Origin: Actinomycetospora chiangmaiensis DSM 45062
GTDB lineage: Bacteria > Actinomycetota > Actinomycetes > Mycobacteriales > Pseudonocardiaceae
Length of the DNA: 64,000 nt
Assembly (NCBI RefSeq): GCF_000379625.1
Contig: NZ_KB903247.1
Span: forward strand, 1-64,000
Direction: 5' to 3'
Part shown: positions 56,506 to 64,000 of the stretch, in pieces
How the letters are laid out: each line of letters opens with the position of its first letter
Numbering within the stretch: the first letter of the stretch is position 1
Program-made: the position numbers and the translations under genes
The notes under the pieces: generated by a model
Seen by the model: only the letters and a program-made list of their open reading frames with translations
The model's database searches: none
What the model was told of the DNA's origin: nothing

Positions 56506-57210
56506 CTACTCCACCAGGTCGGTGTCGCGCAGGGATCCGAAGCCCGAGATCACCGGCTCGTACTGCTCGGCGGCCAGCGGGTCGCTCCACGCCCACGAGC
56601 GCACCTGCGCGGCGGACCGCAGGCCGGTCAGCGCGCGCTGGAACTCGAACTCCTCGACGGCGACCCGGACGGCGGCCTCGCCGTCGCCGAACGTGCGCTG
56701 CCACGCCCCGGCGTCCACGTGCAGCGCCGGGAGTCCGTGCTCGCGCACCCGCCCGTCGAAGCCGTCGGCGAACACGTCGAGCGTGATCCGGTTGCCCGGC
56801 TGGTCCTTCGCGCCGGGCTGCCCGATCGCGCCCCGGAAGTCCTGCTCGTGGACCGACGCATCGACCACCATGCCGCCCTGCAGCGCCTCCGGGGCCTGCG
56901 CGAAGAGCTCGTCGGCGTGCTCACGGTGTCCGTCCCACTCGGCGAGCACCTCGGCCAGCGAGGCGTCGGCGCGCTGCCGGACGTGGGTGTCGGTCCAGCG
57001 GTCGGAGAAGTCGTCGTCGACGTCGCCGTTCCACGCGTCGGTGTCGACACCCGTCATGTGGGCGAGCAGGTCCTTGGCCGTCCAGTCCGGGCAGGCCGGC
57101 ACCGTCGCCGCGGCCTGGGCGTCGGTGAGGGTCCGCGCGAGGCCCGCGACCCGTTCCTGGGTGTCCAGCCAGATCGCCTGGTGATCGGTCATGCGGCCGG
57201 GTAGCCGCAT
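56506..57210 (-). CDS. Maleylpyruvate isomerase family (mycothiol-dependent-type) protein
   Basis: 234 residues. A DinB-like four-helix N-terminal domain with ACPDWTAKDLLAHMTG (the W.hhdLhaH metal motif) and VHEQDFRGAIG supplies the three His/Asp ligands, followed by a small C-terminal domain with WSDPLAAEQYEPV. Related enzymes use mycothiol for cis-trans isomerisation or conjugation. ATG 57210 is chosen since GGAG lies upstream; ATG 57192 is possible. The adjacent DinB gene is the same superfamily, so the two may form a detoxification pair. Confidence 0.82.
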   Translation of the reverse strand: MRLPGRMTDHQAIWLDTQERVAGLARTLTDAQAAATVPACPDWTAKDLLAHMTGVDTDAWNGDVDDDFSDRWTDTHVRQRADASLAEVLAEWDGHREHADELFAQAPEALQGGMVVDASVHEQDFRGAIGQPGAKDQPGNRITLDVFADGFDGRVREHGLPALHVDAGAWQRTFGDGEAAVRVAVEEFEFQRALTGLRSAAQVRSWAWSDPLAAEQYEPVISGFGSLRDTDLVE

Positions 57211-57324
57211 GGTCAACTCCGCATGCCGGGCCCCGCCCGGAGAGTGACCGGGTCCATGAGGCATCGTCGCGGCCACGGCACGTACCCGTGCCGCCACCGG
57301 CGAGAAGGGGAGCAGGGACCCGCG

Positions 57325-58113
57325 ATGACCGAGGGACGCACGAGCGTCGGCCAGCCGGACGCGGAGGTCGAGCACACCTCGACGACGCCGGAGACCACGC
57401 CCGAGCACACGGACGCGGAGGGCTCCGACGTCGAGCACGCCGGCTCTGGGCCTGCCGATTCCGAGCACGGCGAGCACGGCGAGCACGGCGAGCACGGCGA
57501 GCACGCCGAGCACGCCGAGCACGCCGGCGCGGGGGAGGCGACCACGCCCGCCGTCGGGACCTCCGGGGAGCCGCAGCCGGGCGACACCGTCGCGGCCGCG
57601 TCGCTGCCCGGGGAGCAGGACGGGGCCGAGGGCCGACACGGCGCTCCCGAGGACGAGAACTCCTGGGCCGACGCCGAGGACAAGGCCTACAAGCAGGAGC
57701 TGCGCAAGGGCCTCGCCCTCGGGATCGCGGGCGGGCTCGTGCTGGGGGCGATCGTCGCGCTGCTGCTCGGCGCCTTCGTCTACCCGGGCTATCTCGGTGG
57801 TCCCGGCAGCCCCGACGACACGGCGAACCAGGTGGTCACCGCGCTGGCGGCGAAGGACGCGGCCGGTCTCCAGCAGGTCTCCTGCAAGGGGCCCGACGGC
57901 AACTCCGTCTCCCCGCTGTCCCCGCAGGTGCTCCAGCTCATCGCCTCGGTGAAGCCGTCCGGGCCGACGACGACGGTGATCGACACCGAGGCGCGCACCC
58001 CGGTCGACCTCACGCTCACCTACCAGGGCCAGACCCAGACGCTGCCCTCGGAGATCGTGCTGGGCCAGTCGCAGGGCTCGTGGTGCCTGAAGGGCCTCGC
58101 TCAGCGTCAGTAG
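57325..58113 (+). CDS. His/Glu-repeat membrane protein
   Basis: 262 residues. The acidic N-terminus (1-135) contains seven tandem tripeptides, four Glu-His-Gly then three Glu-His-Ala, near residues 47-67. One membrane helix (about 137-160, LALGIAGGLVLGAIVALLLGAFVYP) follows, then a domain of 100 residues with GPTTTVIDTEARTPVDLTLTYQG and a Cys pair, similar in size to the Rv-type DUF4878/lumazine-binding extracytoplasmic domains. The His repeats could bind zinc, nickel or protons. GGGGAGCAGGGA precedes ATG 57325. No family recognised with confidence. Confidence 0.7.
   Translation: MTEGRTSVGQPDAEVEHTSTTPETTPEHTDAEGSDVEHAGSGPADSEHGEHGEHGEHGEHAEHAEHAGAGEATTPAVGTSGEPQPGDTVAAASLPGEQDGAEGRHGAPEDENSWADAEDKAYKQELRKGLALGIAGGLVLGAIVALLLGAFVYPGYLGGPGSPDDTANQVVTALAAKDAAGLQQVSCKGPDGNSVSPLSPQVLQLIASVKPSGPTTTVIDTEARTPVDLTLTYQGQTQTLPSEIVLGQSQGSWCLKGLAQRQ
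57463..57525. repeat. Seven tandem 9-bp repeats (GAGCACGGC/GAGCACGCC)
   Basis: Four units of GAGCACGGC then three of GAGCACGCC, in frame, adding Glu-His-(Gly/Ala) triplets. Copy number can change without frameshift, so this is a likely length-variable site. Confidence 0.9.
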
Positions 58114-58191
58114 CCGCACCCGGGGTTGACGGTGTGCGCCGCACCGGCGCACACCGTCCCCGGGTCGGACACCGCCGGCCCGACGTCCCGG

Positions 58192-60285
<2,094 letters not shown>

Positions 60286-60337
60286 TGGACGACCGGAGTG
60301 TGCCCGACAGGTCCGACGACGACGCCGGAACTTCTCC

Positions 60338-61255
60338 TCAGACCCACGCCATCGCGCGCCGTGCGGTCCAGTACTCCGCCGCGGGCCGGGCCAGGGTGCC
60401 CAGCGTCGCGAGGTCGTCGTCGGTGAGGTGCACCGGGGCGAGGTTGGAGCGCAGCTGCGCCGGGTCCGCCGCCCCCGAGAGCACGACGTCGACGAAGGGC
60501 TGCGCGGCGATCGCGGCCAGCGCCACCGCGTCCGGGCCCACCCCGTGGTCCGCGGCGACCCGGGCCAGCGGAGCGGGCGGGTCGACGACGAGGCGGCCGT
60601 TCGCCACGCCCTCCTTCACCAGGACGAGTGCCCCCGCGTCGTGCGCCTCGGCGAGCGCCGGGCCGACGGAGGTCTCGAGCAGGTTCCACGTCGACTGGAC
60701 CGCGGTGAACAGCGCCGACCCGCCGACCTCGAGGGCCAGCCCGCGCCGGACCGCGTCGGCCTGGTCGGCGCCCGACGTCGAGAAGCCGAGCCGGACCCCG
60801 TCGTCGCGCAGCCCGGCGAGCGCCCGCAGCAGGCCGTCGTCGTCGAACAGCGGCGAGTCCGTGGTGAGCGAGTGCACCTGGTAGAGGTCGGGCACGCCGA
60901 GCGTCGCCCGCGTCTCGGCCCACTGCGACTCGAAGTGCGCGAGGGAGTGCTCCTTGACCTCGTGGACGTCGGCGTCCGGGTCCCAGTCCGCGGTGTAGCG
61001 GTAGCCCCACTTGCTCGAGATCGACGCGTCCCGACGACGGGTCGGGTCGGCCGCGAGCCACCCCGCGAGGAACTCCTCGGCCCGCCCGTAGGACCGCGCG
61101 GCGTCGAAGCGGCGGACCCCGGCCTCCCACGCGGCGTCGAGCGTGGCGTGGGCGAGGGCGCGCAGCTCGTCGACGGAGCGGTGCACGCCGTCCCGGCCCA
61201 CGTTGACGTAGGTCGGCCGCCCGAGTGCGGCGAGACCCAGGCCGATCGCGGTCAT
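60338..61255 (-). CDS. Aldo/keto reductase
   Basis: 305 residues. The TIM-barrel AKR tetrad is visible: Asp in RFDAARSYG with Tyr after it, Lys in SSKWGYR, and His in YQVHSL; FSTSGADQ and VLSGAADPAQLRSNL are the cofactor parts. It reduces aldehydes or ketones with NADPH, substrate unknown. ATG 61255 has TAGGGT six bases ahead, a leaderless start. Lies 52 bases upstream of nadE on the same strand, so they may be co-transcribed. Divergent from trigger factor. Confidence 0.9.
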   Translation of the reverse strand: MTAIGLGLAALGRPTYVNVGRDGVHRSVDELRALAHATLDAAWEAGVRRFDAARSYGRAEEFLAGWLAADPTRRRDASISSKWGYRYTADWDPDADVHEVKEHSLAHFESQWAETRATLGVPDLYQVHSLTTDSPLFDDDGLLRALAGLRDDGVRLGFSTSGADQADAVRRGLALEVGGSALFTAVQSTWNLLETSVGPALAEAHDAGALVLVKEGVANGRLVVDPPAPLARVAADHGVGPDAVALAAIAAQPFVDVVLSGAADPAQLRSNLAPVHLTDDDLATLGTLARPAAEYWTARRAMAWV

Positions 61256-61261
61256 GTCCGC

Positions 61262-61267
61262 ACCCTA
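61262..61267 (-). promoter_or_regulatory. -10 box of leaderless aldo/keto reductase promoter
   Basis: TAGGGT on the minus strand, six bases before ATG 61255, the same box as at pepN. Confidence 0.5.
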
Positions 61268-61451
61268 TCGGGCCCGTCGTGGGCGGACGGTGGCATCGGC
61301 GCTGGTCAGGGCCGCCACGGCGCGATGTCGGGGGGCACGTCTAGACTCGCGGCCAACGCCCGGGCGGGTGTCGACGTCGAGGCCCGTACGGGTCACCGTC
61401 GTACACCCCCGGGTCGCGATCTCAGAAGTCCCGCCCGGAGGAGAACGAGCT

Positions 61452-62942
61452 GTGAAGTCCACCGTCGAGCACCTGTCGCCGACGCGCGTCCGTCTCGCCG
61501 TCGAGGTGCCGTTCGACGAGCTCAAGCCGACCTTCGACCAGGCGTACAAGAAGATCGCCCAGCAGGTCCGCGTCCCCGGCTTCCGCCCGGGGAAGGCTCC
61601 CGCCCGCATCCTCGACCAGCGGCTCGGGCGCGGTGTCGTGCTCGAGGAGGTCGTGAACACGGCCGTCCCGCAGAAGTACGGCGAGGCCGTCGGCGAGGCC
61701 GAGCTGAACCCGCTGGGGCAGCCGGAGATCGAGGTCACCTCGATCGACGACGGCGACAAGATCGCCTTCACGGCCGAGGTCGACGTCCGCCCCGAGATCA
61801 CGCTGCCGGACTTCTCGTCCATCTCGGTGTCGGTCGACGCCGCCGAGGTGACCGACGAGGACGTGGACGACCAGCTGAAGGGCCTCCAGGCGCGCTTCGG
61901 CACGCTCACCGGCGTGCAGCGGCCGGCCGCGCAGGACGACTTCGTGGTCATCGACCTCGCGGCCACCGTGAACGGTGAGGCCGTCGAGGAGGCGCAGACC
62001 AGCGGCATGAGCCACCAGGTCGGCTCCGGCCAGCTCATCGAGGGTCTCGACGAGGCCCTCGAGGGCATGTCGGCCGGCGACACCAAGACCTTCACCACGA
62101 AGCTCGTCGCGGGCGACCACGCCGGCGAGGAGGCCGAGGTCACCGTCACGGTGTCGCAGGTCAAGGAGCGTCAGCTCCCCGAGGCCGACGACGAGTTCGC
62201 CCAGCTCGCGAGCGAGTTCGACACGCTCGACGAGCTCAAGGCCGACCTGCGCGAGCGGCACGGTCGCGTCAAGAAGATGGAGCAGGCCGGCCAGGCCCGG
62301 GACAAGGTGCTCGAGGCGCTCCTCGAGGCCGCCGACATCCCCGCGCCGGAGGGCGTCGTCTCCTCCGAGGTCGAGGTCCGCGCCCACGAGGCGGTCCACG
62401 AGTTCGACCACGACGAGGACAAGCTCACCGCCTACGTCGAGTCGCAGGGACAGACCCGCGAGGAGTTCGACGCCGAGCTGCGCACCGCGGCCGAGCAGGC
62501 CGTGAGGACCCAGCTGCTGCTCGACGAGGTCGCCGAGAAGGGCGAGATCCAGGTCGACCAGCAGGAGCTGATGGAGCGCATCTTCATGCAGGCCCAGCGC
62601 TTCGGCATCAGCCCCGAGCAGTACATCCAGCAGGCCCAGGAGGCCAACCAGCTCGGCGCCATCTTCGCGGACGTGCGCCGCGGCAAGGCGCTGGCCTCCG
62701 TGGTGCAGGCCGCCACCGTCCTCGGCCCCGACGGCGAGCCGGTCGATCTCTCGGAGCTCTTCGGCACTGCGACGCCCGAGGACGGCGAGGAGGCGGCCGA
62801 CGCCGCCGAGGTGGCGGACGAGACCGCCACCGTCGCGTCGGGGTCCGACCAGGACGAGGACGCGGTCGTCGAGGCCGGAGACGGAGCGGAGCGGAGCTCG
62901 ACCGTCGAGTCGGCCGACACGGGCGCGCCCGCGTCGAGCTGA
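61452..62942 (+). CDS. tig: Trigger factor
   Basis: 496 residues, slightly long for the family through an acidic C-terminal tail of about 60 residues. It has the ribosome-binding signature VPGFRPGKAPARIL, the FKBP-type prolyl isomerase domain (VVIDLAATVNGEAVEEA), and the helical chaperone arms. It folds nascent chains at the ribosome exit. CGGAGGAG lies 8 bases before GTG 61452. A TAGACT -10 candidate is at 61341-61346. The order tig-clpP1-clpP2 matches mycobacteria. The tail-coding end has no CCCGACGACGGG copy. Confidence 0.96.
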   Translation: MKSTVEHLSPTRVRLAVEVPFDELKPTFDQAYKKIAQQVRVPGFRPGKAPARILDQRLGRGVVLEEVVNTAVPQKYGEAVGEAELNPLGQPEIEVTSIDDGDKIAFTAEVDVRPEITLPDFSSISVSVDAAEVTDEDVDDQLKGLQARFGTLTGVQRPAAQDDFVVIDLAATVNGEAVEEAQTSGMSHQVGSGQLIEGLDEALEGMSAGDTKTFTTKLVAGDHAGEEAEVTVTVSQVKERQLPEADDEFAQLASEFDTLDELKADLRERHGRVKKMEQAGQARDKVLEALLEAADIPAPEGVVSSEVEVRAHEAVHEFDHDEDKLTAYVESQGQTREEFDAELRTAAEQAVRTQLLLDEVAEKGEIQVDQQELMERIFMQAQRFGISPEQYIQQAQEANQLGAIFADVRRGKALASVVQAATVLGPDGEPVDLSELFGTATPEDGEEAADAAEVADETATVASGSDQDEDAVVEAGDGAERSSTVESADTGAPASS

Positions 62943-63016
62943 CCCCCGCCGTCACGGGTCCGTGTGCCGTCAGCGAACACGGGCCCGCGACGGACGTTCG
63001 AGCCTCTCTCGATCGT

Positions 63017-63022
63017 TAGTGT
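63017..63022 (+). promoter_or_regulatory. Candidate -10 element of the clpP1P2 promoter
   Basis: TAGTGT, a TAnnnT box, lies 50 bases before GTG 63073 in the 130-base tig-clpP1 gap. No confident -35 accompanies it. Confidence 0.4.
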
Positions 63023-63072
63023 CGGTGGCAGCGCTGCGTCAAGTACCCCAAACCCAAGGAAAGCAGGGACAG

Positions 63073-63714
63073 GTGAGCCAGCACCCCTCCGACCCAGCCG
63101 GGGCGGTCATGCGTTCCGCCGGCGGGTCGATGACGCTCAACGACTCGGTCTACGAGCGCCTTCTCCGGGAGCGCATCGTCGTTCTCGGCCAGGAGGTCAA
63201 CGACGCGATCGCGAACCAGATCTCCGCGCAGCTCCTCCTGCTGTCCGCGGAGGACCCCAAGTCCGACATCCGCCTGTACATCAACTCGCCGGGCGGCTCG
63301 GTGTCCGCGGGCATGGCGATCTACGACACCATGCAGTGGATCGAGCCCGACGTGTCCACCGTGGCGATGGGGCTCGCTGCGTCCATGGGGCAGTTCCTGC
63401 TCTCGGCCGGAGCCCCCGGGAAGCGCTTCGCGCTCCCGCACGCGCAGATCATGATGCACCAGCCGTCGGGTGGTCTCGGCGGCACGGAAACCGACATCAC
63501 GATCCGCGCGGAGTCGCTGCGCAAGCTCAAGCGCCAGCTCGCCGAGCTGATCGCCGAGCACACCGGGCAGAGCTTCGACCAGATCACGGCCGACTCCGAC
63601 CGCGACCGCTGGTTCGACCCGTACGAGGCCCTCGAGTACGGCTTCATCGACCACGTCGTGACCCGGGCGAGCGACGCGAGCTCGAACGGCAACGGCAACG
63701 GCACCAGCGCCTGA
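63073..63714 (+). CDS. clpP1: ATP-dependent Clp protease proteolytic subunit 1
   Basis: 213 residues. Ser in GLAASMGQF, His in [11 protein letters not shown] and Asp in [12 protein letters not shown] complete the catalytic triad; [12 protein letters not shown] is the strand near the active site. It pairs with ClpP2 in a mixed tetradecamer, loaded by ClpX or ClpC. GTG 63073, with GGGA 6 bases upstream, gives a start like mycobacterial ClpP1 (MSQ...); ATG 63109 is an alternative. The tail is Asn/Gly repeats. Followed 11 bases later by clpP2. Confidence 0.95.
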   Translation: MSQHPSDPAGAVMRSAGGSMTLNDSVYERLLRERIVVLGQEVNDAIANQISAQLLLLSAEDPKSDIRLYINSPGGSVSAGMAIYDTMQWIEPDVSTVAMGLAASMGQFLLSAGAPGKRFALPHAQIMMHQPSGGLGGTETDITIRAESLRKLKRQLAELIAEHTGQSFDQITADSDRDRWFDPYEALEYGFIDHVVTRASDASSNGNGNGTSA

Positions 63715-63725
63715 GGAGACGCACG

Positions 63726-64000
63726 ATGAGTGAGCTTCACGTTCCGGGTGGGCGTGCCTCGGCGTCGCCGGAGGCCCGGTACATCCTGCCGTCGTTCGTC
63801 GAGCGGACGAGCTACGGCGTCAAGGAGTCCAACCCCTACAACAAGCTCTTCGAGGAACGCATCATCTTCCTCGGGGTGCAGATCGACGACGCGTCCGCGA
63901 ACGACGTCATGGCGCAGTTGCTGTTCCTGGAGTCCAACGACCCGGACCGCGACATCACCATGTACATCAACTCGCCGGGCGGGTCCTTCACGGCGCTCAT
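63726..64000 (+). CDS. clpP2: ATP-dependent Clp protease proteolytic subunit 2, cut by window end
   Basis: 91 full codons are visible: after a variable start ([20 protein letters not shown]) come [40 protein letters not shown] and [14 protein letters not shown], all ClpP hallmarks; the catalytic Ser lies beyond the window. It forms the mixed ClpP1P2 protease with the upstream gene, to which it is linked by 11 bases. Confidence 0.95.
   Translation, partial: MSELHVPGGRASASPEARYILPSFVERTSYGVKESNPYNKLFEERIIFLGVQIDDASANDVMAQLLFLESNDPDRDITMYINSPGGSFTAL

Noticed and set aside
38681-57525. CRISPR array
   Set aside because: The 15-bp, 18-bp and 9-bp repeats are contiguous, in-frame and lack spacers; no cas gene is present.
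62943-63072. ClgR-type site before clpP1
   Set aside because: The best match near GCCGTCAGCGAAC lacks the left CGC half-site and the central A.

Overview
The window is a very GC-rich actinobacterial chromosome segment (GC in the low to mid 70s by eye), most likely Pseudonocardiales (Pseudonocardia or Actinomycetospora-like). Supporting signs are strong G/C third-position bias, many GTG starts, leaderless genes with TAnnnT -10 boxes six or seven bases before the start codon, a mycothiol-type DsbA-like protein, a 180-kDa-class NAD-glutamate dehydrogenase, a group II truncated globin and a double clpP locus. From memory, the backbone gene order matches Mycobacterium tuberculosis Rv2476c to Rv2460c.

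Layout. 32-200: 5S rRNA, the end of an rRNA operon, with its terminator. 502-15185: conserved block of NAD-GDH, thioesterase, a hypothetical protein, dienelactone hydrolase, globin, MscS channel, HNH protein, amidase, CtaJ-like protein, DUF5130 protein, PepN and the DsbA-like protein. 15230-28825: first accessory block, with an SRPBCC protein, thiolase-like protein, nitronate monooxygenase, aldehyde dehydrogenase, a secreted DUF1996 protein with a membrane partner, and a three-gene amide-ligase cluster (S9 peptidase, asparagine-synthetase-like amidotransferase, GCS2/ATP-grasp fusion). 28944-30204: backbone rpiB and nei.

30262-53626: second accessory block. Its core is a stress island on the minus strand: hsp20, dnaK, grpE, a CbpA-type dnaJ, cbpM, clpB, thioredoxin and a frameshifted DoxX gene. 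The genes from dnaK to doxX are almost all overlapping or within 10 bases, and an APC permease follows. A second thioredoxin with a degenerate active site lies upstream on the same strand. Divergent from it is a ubiquitin-hydrolase-type zinc finger gene overlapping a cNMP/thioredoxin/thioredoxin-reductase-like fusion. A sarcosine-oxidase-like enzyme with LysR, an SDR, a P450 with its ferredoxin, a TetR and a purine/uracil permease, a TetR/ArsR/SRPBCC set and a cold-shock gene follow.

53843-64000: tRNA-Gly(TCC), a candidate 22-residue peptide, tRNA-Pro(TGG), small metabolic and membrane genes, a His/Glu-repeat membrane protein, nadE, an aldo/keto reductase, and the backbone trigger factor, clpP1 and clpP2 genes; clpP2 is cut by the window end.

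How the genes work together. The stress block encodes a complete disaggregation machine (holdase Hsp20, DnaK/CbpA/GrpE, ClpB, modulator CbpM) with thiol-redox partners, and so resembles in content the transmissible heat-resistance loci of Gram-negative bacteria. Trigger factor and ClpP at the right edge are the housekeeping quality-control genes. Two small repeat families are scattered through the window: a hairpin at convergent gene ends that also codes the last residues of two genes, and a short interrupted palindrome present in both coding and non-coding DNA.
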